Of a stretch of 15,870 nucleotides of DNA, positions 1 to 7,226 are shown in pieces. This DNA is from an uncultured Eubacteriales bacterium. Its GTDB lineage: Bacteria > Bacillota_A > Clostridia > Lachnospirales > Lachnospiraceae. The position numbers and the translations under genes were made by a program. The notes under the pieces are model-generated. The model had not been told where the DNA came from, did not search any database, and worked only from the letters and a program-made list of their open reading frames with translations. Location: contig CADCPV010000208.1 in the NCBI GenBank assembly GCA_902803345.1, forward strand, positions 1-15,870, written 5' to 3'. How positions within the stretch are numbered: the stretch's first letter is position 1; every line of letters begins with the position of its first letter.

Positions 1-45
1 ACCGCTGAAAAACAGTCAAAATCGAAGAGAAAAAGTGCTATTTAA
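1..45 (+). CDS. Possible C-terminal tail of an upstream gene (partial)
   Basis: Frame 1 is open from the window edge to a TAA at 43-45 and reads as a basic, Lys/Ser-rich tail ending KRKSAI. Such tails are common at C-termini, but fourteen codons cannot establish that this is a gene. The product cannot be named, and it may equally be noncoding. Confidence 0.2.
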   Translation, partial: TAEKQSKSKRKSAI

Positions 46-66
46 TCTCGTTTTGGCTCGAAAAAG

Positions 67-86
67 GAGTTGTTGACCAAACACTA
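67..86 (+). repeat. Left copy of a perfect 20-bp inverted repeat
   Basis: GAGTTGTTGACCAAACACTA here is the exact reverse complement of 15784-15803. The inner 18 bases also show partial dyad symmetry of the form AGTnnTTGnnCAAnnACT, so one copy alone could bind a dimeric protein. It overlaps the only plausible start region (TTG at 70 or 73) of the metallophosphatase fragment. It could be a repressor operator, a recombination site or the end of a mobile element. The repeat is certain and its function is not known. Confidence 0.8.
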
Positions 87-219
87 TGTAATTGCAGATA
101 TCCATGGAGAAAATAATAAGTTTATCGAACTTCTGGATAAGATTAAGCTGAAGGATGAGGATACTCTTTATATTCTGGGGGACGTTCTGGATCGGGGCCC
201 GTATCCTGCTCAAAGATGA
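73..219 (+). pseudogene. Truncated metallophosphatase (calcineurin-like / Ser-Thr phosphatase type), N-terminal fragment
   Basis: The frame reads YVIADIHG followed about 25 residues later by GDVLDRGP, then stops at TGA 217-219. These match the first two metal-binding blocks of calcineurin-like phosphoesterases (D-x-H and GD-x-x-DRG), seen in PrpA-type protein phosphatases and diadenosine tetraphosphatases. Those enzymes are normally more than 200 residues; this piece has 48, so the GNHE block and the metal-binding histidines beyond it are missing and the product should be inactive. The start is unclear. TTG at 70 or 73 follows AAGGAG at 64-69 too closely, and the native start may have been lost at the inverted repeat that overlaps it. 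Family assignment is strong, and the pseudogene call follows from the early stop. Confidence 0.75.
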
Positions 220-298
220 TGAACTCAATTGCTGACTTGCGAGGAGTTGTCTTTCCGGGTGGTGATATTCCGTATTCTCCCGAACTATTTGATAAACA

Positions 299-315
299 GC
301 TAAATTATTTAGCAA
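299..315 (+). promoter_or_regulatory. Candidate LacI-family operator, perfect dyad
   Basis: GCTAAATTATTTAGC at 299-313 is a perfect palindrome around a central base and extends to TTTAGCAA at 308-315. It lies six bases upstream of the proposed -35 box of the LacI-type gene at 378. The same half-site, TTTAGCAA or its complement TTGCTAAA, recurs on both sides of the hydrolase promoter at 1542-1594. A symmetric site beside a LacI gene, repeated at the neighbouring promoter, points to auto- and cross-regulation. Binding itself is inferred. Confidence 0.55.
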
Positions 316-320
316 ATAGC

Positions 321-349
321 TTGAATTCCCAGAACCTTTGTGATAAGAT
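321..349 (+). promoter_or_regulatory. Candidate sigma-A promoter for the LacI-type gene
   Basis: TTGAAT at 321-326 and TAAGAT at 344-349 are separated by 17 bases. The start point would fall about 20 bases before the ATG at 378. The -10 box is imperfect, and the region lies within an AT-rich reading frame, so confidence is moderate. Confidence 0.45.
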
Positions 350-377
350 TAAAAGAAAAAAGGGATCCTGAGACGAT

Positions 378-1436
378 ATGGCTAAAGAATCAAATCCTCC
401 ATATATCAAATCAATATCTGAAAAATTAGGTGTATCTGCTTCCACTGTATCTTTGGTGCTGAACGGCCGCGGTGATGAACTGCGTATTTCAAAAAACACT
501 CAGGAGAAAGTCTATTCTGCGGCGCGTGAAATGGGTGTTTATCTTCAAAGTGCACAAACGCCGTCAATTCCCAGAAAGAATTCCAGATATAAAAAGTTTG
601 TTCTTGTTCTGTGGAACCAGAAGATTCTGACAGAAGCTATGGGCAGATTTTTCAAAGGACTGTCAGATCAGGCATCGGAAAAAAGCTATCAGGTTGAATA
701 TGTGGTGCGCTTTTTTGAGGAAGACAGGCTGGAATCAGCAGTGTCTGACCCGGACTTTCTGCTCTTTTCCGGATTGATTGTCCATATTCCTTCTAAAAAG
801 GATATGCTTTACCTGGAAGGTATCAGAGATAAGATACCCACAGTAATTTCAGGAAGACTGAATCGCGAGTTGAGCTGTGTTTATACCGATGATTATGCCA
901 TCGGACATGAGTGTGCACGATTGTTCTCACAGGGAAAACGTAAGAAGGCCGGCGCTTTTGTTGCAGAAGTTTCTTCGACAGGAAGCAACCTCAGAATGGT
1001 TGGGTTTAGGGAAGGATGCGAAGAATACGGTCTTGAACTGAAAGAAGAATGGATTATCAAATCTGATCCAAAAGACGGAAAGAAAAGCGCAGAGGATGCA
1101 CGAAAACTCTTCGAGAAGGATGATTATCCGGACTGTATTATTGTTCAGATCAACACATTGGCGCCGGGGCTGTTTGAAGCTCTTCGCGGACTTAGGCTGT
1201 CAAGTCCGAAAGAGGTAGCGGTTCTTGTATACGGCTTGTCGTATTATTTTGAAGAAACGTATAAACCAATGTCTATGGTCGGAGGATCCATTGAATCGTT
1301 TGGCAGAATAGCCATTGATCTCATGATGACTATGATTTCCAACAAGATCGAGACACCATTTAATATGATTGTTCCGATTCAGCTGTTTATCGGGGATAGT
1401 TTCAACCCGAATGAACCGATGACTGAGGAGGATTAA
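378..1436 (+). CDS. LacI/GalR-family transcriptional regulator
   Basis: This 352-residue protein has the normal LacI-family length. Residues about 9-57 form the DNA-binding head, with the helix-turn-helix signature GVSASTVSLVLNGRG and the usual hinge-proximal Thr/Lys/Val pattern. From about residue 70 the protein follows the periplasmic-binding-protein-like ligand domain, including a PTVISGR stretch and a DDYAIG segment typical of the effector cleft. LacI-family proteins usually repress nearby sugar or glycoside catabolic genes and release DNA when the ligand binds. It is followed by a strong terminator and then the promoter of the hydrolase-importer genes, its likely target along with itself. 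The Shine-Dalgarno is weak (AGGG about 15 bases upstream), so translation may be low, as is common for repressors. The effector is unknown. Confidence 0.93.
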   Translation: MAKESNPPYIKSISEKLGVSASTVSLVLNGRGDELRISKNTQEKVYSAAREMGVYLQSAQTPSIPRKNSRYKKFVLVLWNQKILTEAMGRFFKGLSDQASEKSYQVEYVVRFFEEDRLESAVSDPDFLLFSGLIVHIPSKKDMLYLEGIRDKIPTVISGRLNRELSCVYTDDYAIGHECARLFSQGKRKKAGAFVAEVSSTGSNLRMVGFREGCEEYGLELKEEWIIKSDPKDGKKSAEDARKLFEKDDYPDCIIVQINTLAPGLFEALRGLRLSSPKEVAVLVYGLSYYFEETYKPMSMVGGSIESFGRIAIDLMMTMISNKIETPFNMIVPIQLFIGDSFNPNEPMTEED

Positions 1437-1471
1437 AAGTCACAAAAGCCGGATTCGACTACTGAAAAGGG

Positions 1472-1523
1472 AAAAAACACCTGTATGAGCCATATAAATC
1501 TGGGATCATATAGGTGTTTTTTT
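1472..1523 (+). terminator. Rho-independent terminator after the LacI-type gene
   Basis: AAAAACACCTGTATGA pairs with TCATATAGGTGTTTTT (one G-U pair) around a loop of about 17 bases, and the right arm runs into seven T residues. It separates the regulator from the downstream genes. The A-rich left arm means it could also act on the opposite strand. Confidence 0.9.
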
Positions 1524-1541
1524 GTGTTTGGAAATTTGTTT

Positions 1542-1606
1542 TTGCTAAATTCTATTGACTAAAATCGACGAATAAACTATAATCAGTTTAGCAACAGCAG
1601 TTTAGC
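1542..1606 (+). promoter_or_regulatory. Repeated LacI-type half-sites bracketing the hydrolase promoter
   Basis: TTGCTAAA lies at 1542-1549 just upstream of the -35 box. TTTAGCAA lies at 1587-1594 just downstream of the -10 box, and a second CAGTTTAGC copy at 1598-1606 repeats the one at 1584-1592. All match the arms of the palindrome at 299-315. A regulator binding here would cover the promoter and transcription start, which fits repression. The half-sites are not arranged as a compact palindrome, so looping or cooperative binding is possible. Confidence 0.45.
1555..1583 (+). promoter_or_regulatory. Strong sigma-A promoter of the hydrolase-importer genes
   Basis: TTGACT at 1555-1560 and TATAAT at 1578-1583 are separated by exactly 17 bases, close to the full consensus. 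The predicted start near 1590 lies within the TTTAGCAA half-site and gives a leader of about 55 bases before the GTG at 1646. It is the only strong promoter seen upstream of the six-gene set. Confidence 0.85.
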
Positions 1607-1645
1607 GATGCCGCAGATTTCGTGAAAGAGAGGTGCTTTTGGACT

Positions 1646-2764
1646 GTGAAAATAGAAGAGCTTTTGAATTGTCAGGTCATGGACAATGGGGCTGCGATGT
1701 CCGTTCGAGACTTCTATAATCGAATGGGATCTCCGGAGTTCAATTATGACCAATATCTCTCAAGCGGTATGCTGCCGCAAATACTTAAGCTGGGTGAAAA
1801 CTTCCTGCAGCATAGTGATCCTTCGGATTGCATGAGTGAAGAGACTCTCGCCTACTGGGAGGAGCGTGGACTGAAGAAAGAGTATATTATAGACTCAGAT
1901 GGAGATTATATTGTCTTTTCTCCTTGCACGCTGAAACCTGGGAAAAAGTATCCATTGATATTCACGATTTACGGCGGGAATCCAAATCTCTACTTTGTCG
2001 AAACACTCGGCTGGACACATCTTGCAGCAGAAGAAGAACTGATCCAGGTGATTCCGGCAGTGGAATTTGAAGACCGAAATCCGAGAATGAATCGTGACCG
2101 GCCGAATGAACTGCTGGATCGTCTGATTCGGGACTACCCTATAGATGAGACAAGAGTCTATATGACAGGCTTTTCTCATGGCGGCATTTTGTCCCAATGG
2201 AATGGAATTGCACATTTTGAACGTTTTGCCGGGATATGTCCTTCCGGAATTCGCCCGGGAGATGGAGGACCAAAACGAACGGGACCCTCATTCATGATCC
2301 ACTATAACTATCCGGTTGATGAAAAGGTCGCTCATTGTCATGTGCCGGTGGTTTACTGCATTGGTATGGCAGAACAGCCGGAGCATCTTCCTCTTTATCA
2401 TGAAAATCATGCGCCAATCTTCGAGCATTATCTGGATGAACATGTATCTATGCTTCGTCCGATCACGCGTATGAATGAAACACCGGACATTGATGAGAAT
2501 ATAATACTTCAATGTGCTGAATCCGACGATCCTTGTATCCGGGCAGTTGGGCTTCCGTTAGAAAACACTCATGTCGAAACGATCTTTGGTGCAAAACATT
2601 ACTTTGGAGATGTTCCGGGAAAAGACGGGGTGGTAAGGACTCGATATATTGCGGTAGAGAATCAGCCCCACCATCCTTCAGCAGCCTGGGCAAGGCTGAG
2701 CTGGGAATTCATTTCCAGATTCCGCCGGGATCCTTTGACTCTTGAATCTATTTTGGAAAAATGA
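1646..2764 (+). CDS. Alpha/beta-hydrolase, PHB-depolymerase-like esterase
   Basis: This is a putative serine hydrolase cleaving an ester in the cytoplasm; no signal peptide is seen. The nucleophile elbow is GFSHG, with Ser177 when counted from GTG 1646. The preceding DETRVYMTGFSHGG is typical of the Esterase_phd / PHB-depolymerase-like group. The C-terminal NQPHHPSAAW then LSWEFISRFRR supplies the probable catalytic His and the usual final helix. KYPLIFTIYGGNPN at about residue 100 is the oxyanion-side strand. The acid residue was not assigned. GTG 1646 was chosen because AGAGAGGTG lies 10 bases upstream; GTG 1622 is in frame but has no ribosome binding site. The first roughly 75 residues precede the hydrolase core and are not recognised. 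It is the first gene of the set, and the next gene starts 10 bases beyond its stop. The substrate is unknown. Confidence 0.8.
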   Translation: MKIEELLNCQVMDNGAAMSVRDFYNRMGSPEFNYDQYLSSGMLPQILKLGENFLQHSDPSDCMSEETLAYWEERGLKKEYIIDSDGDYIVFSPCTLKPGKKYPLIFTIYGGNPNLYFVETLGWTHLAAEEELIQVIPAVEFEDRNPRMNRDRPNELLDRLIRDYPIDETRVYMTGFSHGGILSQWNGIAHFERFAGICPSGIRPGDGGPKRTGPSFMIHYNYPVDEKVAHCHVPVVYCIGMAEQPEHLPLYHENHAPIFEHYLDEHVSMLRPITRMNETPDIDENIILQCAESDDPCIRAVGLPLENTHVETIFGAKHYFGDVPGKDGVVRTRYIAVENQPHHPSAAWARLSWEFISRFRRDPLTLESILEK

Positions 2765-2774
2765 AAGGTTCGCT

Positions 2775-4007
2775 ATGACAGAAACAAGAATATCTGCAGG
2801 GATTGCGAAAGTAGATATCAGCCCCACACAGGAGCAGATTGATGCGTACCGATCTCTTCATAAAGAGCAGTTCCAGGATGTGAAACATCGTTTGTATGCA
2901 CGCGTCCTGGCGCTTCGGGATGAGGATACCGGCCGGACCACCCTGATTGTCGGAAGTGATCTCATTAATGTCCCCGATTATATGATGCTGAGGAAGCGGC
3001 TCGTAGAAGCTTACAAACTGAATCCGACAGATATCATTCTTGGCGGAACTCAAAATCATTCGAGTATTGTCAGTGACCCGCCGGATTTCCCGACGGACGC
3101 ACGTCCGGAAATACTTCTTCGGGTAAGAGATGATATACATGAACGGATTTTTGAATGTGTTGGAAAAGCGCTGTCAAATCTGAAACCGGCATTGATTGGA
3201 TGGGACAGCACTCCGAGTATTGTTGGAATTAATAAAGACAGGGCGATTGTTGAAGGGGCTCCCGCCGGTGCCAATCTGAACATGCTGGAGGAGAATGAAC
3301 TATTCATTCTGCTTGTCAGAGATGCAGAAAGCGGAAAACCAAGGGCTGCAATGCTGAATTACGGAATGCAGGGCGTCTTTTATTCGACGATGGTTGACAG
3401 CCATATTTCCGGAGATATTCATGGGGCGGTAAGCTCTGAATTGGAAGAATACTACGGGGAAGATTTTATTGCACCGTATTTGATTGATGCTTCGGGAGAC
3501 CGATCGCCGCTTATAAACGGAGATCTGCAGGTGTTTCAGCATAAAGACAGAACGTTCGTACAGGAAAAGGCACCGATGCCTGAAGAGGCGCAGGACAAGC
3601 TTCTTCAATGGCTGGCGGGAATCCAGCTTAATGATGCAGTGTCGCTCATTGAAAAAATGGACTGTCGTGTAGGAAGGCTCCATATCAGAAGTGCTGAAAT
3701 TTTCAAGGATGGCAAAACGGAGACAGGGACAAAAACACACCGCCTTCATTTTGTGGCGCTCACTGATGATCTTTGCTTTGCATGTGGAAATTCTATTACA
3801 CAGTCAGATCTTGGACGTCTTGTCAAAAATTGTCTCCCGGTAAAGACGGTATATGTTTCTGTAGAGGGCGGCGTCAGCGGTTATGTTGTGGCAAGAACAA
3901 CGAGAGAAGAAACCTTTGGATTCCGCTATTGTCCATTTACTGACGCAAAGGAGAGCGAAGACATTTATGTCGGAAGCTTCCAGGAGATGTATAAAGAAGC
4001 AAAATAA
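2775..4007 (+). CDS. Neutral/alkaline-ceramidase-like hydrolase
   Basis: The N-terminus GIAKVDISPTQ, then LYARVLALRD and TTLIVGSDLI, follow the opening pattern of the neutral/alkaline non-lysosomal ceramidase N-terminal domain. That family uses zinc to hydrolyse the N-acyl bond of ceramide. Candidate metal-binding positions are His95 in GTQNHSS (family: T-H-S-G) and His210/Asp214 in DSHISGD. The Asn-His replacing His-Thr-His is atypical. At 410 residues it is about the size of the N-terminal domain alone, without the C-terminal immunoglobulin-like domain and without a signal peptide. It is therefore probably cytoplasmic and may act on a different amide or ester, for example an acylated glycoside. 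ATG 2775 is preferred because AAAGG lies six bases upstream, although an in-frame TTG exists at 2742. It sits between two esterases, suggesting a shared pathway. Confidence 0.65.
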   Translation: MTETRISAGIAKVDISPTQEQIDAYRSLHKEQFQDVKHRLYARVLALRDEDTGRTTLIVGSDLINVPDYMMLRKRLVEAYKLNPTDIILGGTQNHSSIVSDPPDFPTDARPEILLRVRDDIHERIFECVGKALSNLKPALIGWDSTPSIVGINKDRAIVEGAPAGANLNMLEENELFILLVRDAESGKPRAAMLNYGMQGVFYSTMVDSHISGDIHGAVSSELEEYYGEDFIAPYLIDASGDRSPLINGDLQVFQHKDRTFVQEKAPMPEEAQDKLLQWLAGIQLNDAVSLIEKMDCRVGRLHIRSAEIFKDGKTETGTKTHRLHFVALTDDLCFACGNSITQSDLGRLVKNCLPVKTVYVSVEGGVSGYVVARTTREETFGFRYCPFTDAKESEDIYVGSFQEMYKEAK

Positions 4008-4045
4008 GGAAACGACAGGAAAGACAGATCTTTTTTAAGGAGAAG

Positions 4046-5188
4046 ATGATGAATATTCCGGAATCGTACCGTAAAAATCAGGCATTTGAAGCAAGGCCGC
4101 TTGCATTTAACAGGCAGGCAAAAATCGCAATCGGGAGACATGTCCCCGGTGAGAAGGGCTGCATCGGTGATGGTGCTGTGATCCGTGAGGATGGCAGCGT
4201 TGATGTGACTATGATCGCAGTCGGTGCACAGCACGTCGAAGCCGGGAATTATGACATGTGGGTGGAACTTGCAGATGACGGGCGCGGAGTCTGGACCGGG
4301 AATCTGCCATATAAAACCCCCGGTTTCCAGCGTATTCTGTTCAGGGTGGATGGCATCGAGGTACTGAATCCTCTGGCGCCGATCGGCTTTGGAGACAATC
4401 GACATATTAATTATGTGGATATACCGGAAGAAGACGCCGGGTGGATGCTTCTTAAAGATGTCCCGCACGGAAGCTTTACCCGTGAGTATTATAAGTCTAC
4501 TGTTACAGGTGAATATGAGTGTTGTCTGGTGTACACACCGCCATATTATCAGGAAGAGCCTGAGAAGAAGTATCCTGTACTGTATTTGCAGCATGGCGGC
4601 GGAGAGAATGAAACTGTCTGGGCGTATCAGGGAAAGATCAACTATATTGTTGACAATCTTCTTGCGGAAAAGAAAGCCGAACCCTGCATTATTGTAATGA
4701 ACAGTGGGATGGTCCAGGTGAAGGTTGATGGGGAATGGGAACAGGATGACGATTATATGCAGGACTTGATTATACAGGACTGCATTCCCTTTATTGAAAG
4801 CCGCTACCGTGTACTTCCGGGGAAAGAGAATCGTGCTTACGCCGGTCTTTCGATGGGATCTCTGCAGGGCGCCCGGTTTATTATGGAGCGTCCGGAAGTC
4901 TTCAGTTATGCGGGCTTATTCACCGGTTTCCTTGCCCCGCGCCACCACGGTATTCGTCCGCAGCCATATCTTAAGGCACTGGATGATGCAGAAACATTTA
5001 ACAATAATATCAAGGTATTTTTCCGGGCAATGGGAGAACAGGAGGCAAGCATTCCTCTTTTTGAAGAAGAAACAGCATTATGTGAAGAAAAGGGAATTCA
5101 TTATATCGCCAGAACTTATCCCGGAAGACATGAGTGGCGTGTATGGCGCCGCGCAATCAAAGACTTTCTGGAACTGATTTTCAGATGA
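4046..5188 (+). CDS. Feruloyl/enterochelin-esterase-like alpha/beta-hydrolase
   Basis: This 380-residue protein has the two-part build of the esterase D / Fes / CE1 group. Residues about 20-115 look like the N-terminal immunoglobulin-like (E-set) module, with VDVTMIAVGAQHVEAG and FRVDGIEVLNP. From about 150 comes the hydrolase core, with KYPVLYLQHGGGENETVW. The nucleophile motif is GLSMGS (Ser269), and RHEWRVWRRAIKDFL supplies the probable catalytic His362. IESRYRVLPG before the nucleophile is characteristic of this family. Known members remove ferulate, acetyl or catecholate ester groups from sugars or siderophores. No signal peptide is seen, so the substrate is probably imported first. AAGGAG at 4037-4042 fits ATG 4046 or, with better spacing, the in-frame ATG 4049. 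It lies 38 bases after the ceramidase-like gene. Confidence 0.85.
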   Translation: MMNIPESYRKNQAFEARPLAFNRQAKIAIGRHVPGEKGCIGDGAVIREDGSVDVTMIAVGAQHVEAGNYDMWVELADDGRGVWTGNLPYKTPGFQRILFRVDGIEVLNPLAPIGFGDNRHINYVDIPEEDAGWMLLKDVPHGSFTREYYKSTVTGEYECCLVYTPPYYQEEPEKKYPVLYLQHGGGENETVWAYQGKINYIVDNLLAEKKAEPCIIVMNSGMVQVKVDGEWEQDDDYMQDLIIQDCIPFIESRYRVLPGKENRAYAGLSMGSLQGARFIMERPEVFSYAGLFTGFLAPRHHGIRPQPYLKALDDAETFNNNIKVFFRAMGEQEASIPLFEEETALCEEKGIHYIARTYPGRHEWRVWRRAIKDFLELIFR

Positions 5189-5253
5189 TCTTATTTGGAT
5201 AGAACTAACGCTGATTGAGTTACAATTCACACTTTCTTGTAAAAGGAGAGAAG

Positions 5254-6207
5254 ATGGCCGGAGCAACCAGAGCTGTCAAAAAAATGAAGCGCAAAGATAC
5301 AGTCAAGCTGATGAAAAAATACGCCTGGCTGTATGTTGCGGCACTCCCTGGGTTCATCTATCTGATTATCAACAACTATTTTCCGATGGTTGGCCTGTCC
5401 CTCGCTTTTAAAAATTATAGTTTTGCGAGAGGAATGTTTCGGAGTCCGTGGACCGGAATCAGCAACTTCACTTTTCTGTTCGGTTCAAAATGGGCTGGGA
5501 TAATGTTCAGAAATACAGTTCTCTACAACATTGTATTTATCTTTCTCGGAACTGTTTTTGCGATTTTTGTGGCAATATTACTGAGCGAAATCCGAAGACC
5601 GAAACTGAAACAGGTGTACCAGACACTGATTCTGATTCCACATCTTATCAGTATGGTCCTTGTCGGGTATCTTGTCTATGCTGTGCTGACGCCGAAGACA
5701 GGTTTTTTCAATAAGACGATCCTTGAGCCTTTTGGGAAAGAACCGATTAACTGGTATACCGAGCCGAAATACTGGCCGTTTATTTTGACAATTGTACAGC
5801 TTTGGAAGAGCTTCGGGTTTCAGAGTATCATCTACTACGCTACAATTATCGGTTTTGATAAATCCTACTATGAAGCGGCAGTTGTGGACGGTGCATCAAC
5901 ATGGCAGCAGATTACGAAACTGACCATTCCGATGCTTAGGCCAACGGTTATCATCCTTCTTATTATGAGCCTTGGAAGGATGTTTGCTTCTGACTTTGGC
6001 TTATTCTTCCAGGTGCCGATGGATAATGGCGCATTGTATGATGTTACGACAACGATTGATACCTATGTGTACCGCGCGCTGATGCAGGACCATGACGTTG
6101 GAAGATCGCTTGCAGCCGGCTTTTTACAGTCGGTTCTTGGATTTGTGTTTGTGCTGGGCACCAATGCCATTGTCCGGAAGATTGAACCGGACAGTGCATT
6201 GTTCTGA
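5254..6207 (+). CDS. ABC transporter permease, LplB/YteP type
   Basis: This 317-residue inner-membrane permease belongs to the carbohydrate-uptake family of LplB and YteP. Its N-terminal basic segment and WLYVAALPGFIYLIINNYFPM are diagnostic of the family. About six membrane segments are visible. The cytoplasmic EAA loop reads YYEAAVVDGASTWQQITKLTIPML, where the shared ATPase docks. The start is ATG 5254, with AAAAGGAGAG six bases upstream; the longer frame from TTG 5215 has no such signal. The next permease begins 17 bases after its stop. No ATPase is encoded in the window, which is usual for this family: members commonly borrow a general sugar ATPase of the MsmX type. The substrate is unknown, but complex glycosides are typical. 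Confidence 0.93.
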   Translation: MAGATRAVKKMKRKDTVKLMKKYAWLYVAALPGFIYLIINNYFPMVGLSLAFKNYSFARGMFRSPWTGISNFTFLFGSKWAGIMFRNTVLYNIVFIFLGTVFAIFVAILLSEIRRPKLKQVYQTLILIPHLISMVLVGYLVYAVLTPKTGFFNKTILEPFGKEPINWYTEPKYWPFILTIVQLWKSFGFQSIIYYATIIGFDKSYYEAAVVDGASTWQQITKLTIPMLRPTVIILLIMSLGRMFASDFGLFFQVPMDNGALYDVTTTIDTYVYRALMQDHDVGRSLAAGFLQSVLGFVFVLGTNAIVRKIEPDSALF

Positions 6208-6224
6208 AGAAGAGGAGATACGAC

Positions 6225-7112
6225 ATGGCTGGAAAAGGAAAAGGATTCCGAGTCTTCGCAAATATCGTGATGATTCTTCTGACACTCAGCGCAGTGCTTC
6301 CATTTGTTCTTCTTGTAGCGTCTTCTGTGACCAGTGAAGCTGCAATCATGAAATATGGGTATTCATTTATTCCTCGGGAATTCAGTACTGCTGCATACCG
6401 GTTCCTGATGATGTCGTCAAAAAGGATCCTGAAAGCATATGGCATGACATTTATTGTAACTGCAATCGGGACCGTTGTGAATACATTCATGACGATGTTT
6501 GTCGCCTATCTTCTCTCGAAAAGAAATCTGCCTGGGAGGAAAATGCTGACATTCTTTGTTTTCTTCACAATGCTGTTTTCAGGGGGGATGATCCCAAGCT
6601 ACATTGTCTGGAATCAGCTGATGCATGTGCGCGATACCATTTTTGGACTGATTTGTCCAAATCTTCTGATGAGCGCGTTTAATGTGATTCTGATGAGAAC
6701 ATACCTTGCAACCAACATTCCACAGGAGATTTTGGAAGCAGCGGAGATGGATTCCTGTCCACAGTTTAAAATGCTCTTTTATATCTGTGTTCCGCTGAGT
6801 AAACCGATGGTTGCTACCCTTGCACTGTTTTCTGCGCTGGCATATTGGAATGACTGGATCAATGGTCTGTACTATATCAGTGTTAAAAGGGATCTTTATA
6901 CAATCCAAAATGTCCTGAATGCTATGCAGAGCAGTATCCAGTTTCTGAAGGATAATGCATCTGCAGGAATGACGGAATTTGCAATGAACCTGCCCAGTAT
7001 GGGCGTCCGAATGGCGATTGCGGTAATTGCCATACTTCCGATTATGGTGATCTATCCTTTCTTCCAGAAGTCTTTTGTACGCGGTATTGTGATCGGCGGT
7101 GTAAAAGGCTGA
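6225..7112 (+). CDS. ABC transporter permease, YtcP/AraQ-like type
   Basis: This 295-residue second permease is the usual partner of LplB-type proteins. It has a first membrane segment at about residues 12-33, five further segments, and a large MKYGYSFIPREFSTAAYRF segment typical of YtcP. The EAA loop is ILEAAEMDSCPQFKMLFYICVPLSKP, and the C-terminus YPFFQKSFVRGIVIGGVKG is the classic ending of the family. AGAGGAG lies about seven bases upstream of the ATG. It forms a heterodimer with the preceding permease (inferred from the family) and is followed by an intercistronic hairpin region before the binding protein. Confidence 0.94.
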   Translation: MAGKGKGFRVFANIVMILLTLSAVLPFVLLVASSVTSEAAIMKYGYSFIPREFSTAAYRFLMMSSKRILKAYGMTFIVTAIGTVVNTFMTMFVAYLLSKRNLPGRKMLTFFVFFTMLFSGGMIPSYIVWNQLMHVRDTIFGLICPNLLMSAFNVILMRTYLATNIPQEILEAAEMDSCPQFKMLFYICVPLSKPMVATLALFSALAYWNDWINGLYYISVKRDLYTIQNVLNAMQSSIQFLKDNASAGMTEFAMNLPSMGVRMAIAVIAILPIMVIYPFFQKSFVRGIVIGGVKG

Positions 7113-7148
7113 TGAAGAATGACATTCAATCGCTGAAGCTGACCCCAG

Positions 7149-7203
7149 GACGCAAGAAAAGCGTCTTAAATATACATATAGCCTAAGGGGGAATAAGGCT
7201 ATA
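7149..7203 (+). promoter_or_regulatory. Two intercistronic hairpins upstream of the binding-protein gene
   Basis: GACGC 7149-7153 pairs with GCGTC 7161-7165. TATAGCCT 7177-7184 pairs perfectly with AGGCTATA 7196-7203 around an 11-base loop containing GGGGG. No T-run follows either, so they are unlikely to be strong terminators. Being placed just upstream of the binding-protein ribosome binding site, they may protect a processed transcript and raise its level relative to the permeases, as reported for other importer operons. Confidence 0.5.
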
Positions 7204-7226
7204 GAGATAATTAGGAGGATTATGTT

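Larger units (their letters stand above)
216..371 (+). other. Unrecognised 51-codon reading frame, probable gene remnant
   Basis: An ATG-started frame (ATG at 216 or 219) runs to TGA 369-371 and contains GVVFPGGDIPYSPELFD, ending in a Lys-rich tail. It directly follows the truncated phosphatase in another frame and has no ribosome binding site. It also carries the operator and promoter proposed for the downstream regulator inside it. The composition looks protein-like, but I do not recognise the family. It may be the tail of a deleted gene joined to the phosphatase fragment, or chance. Confidence 0.25.
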
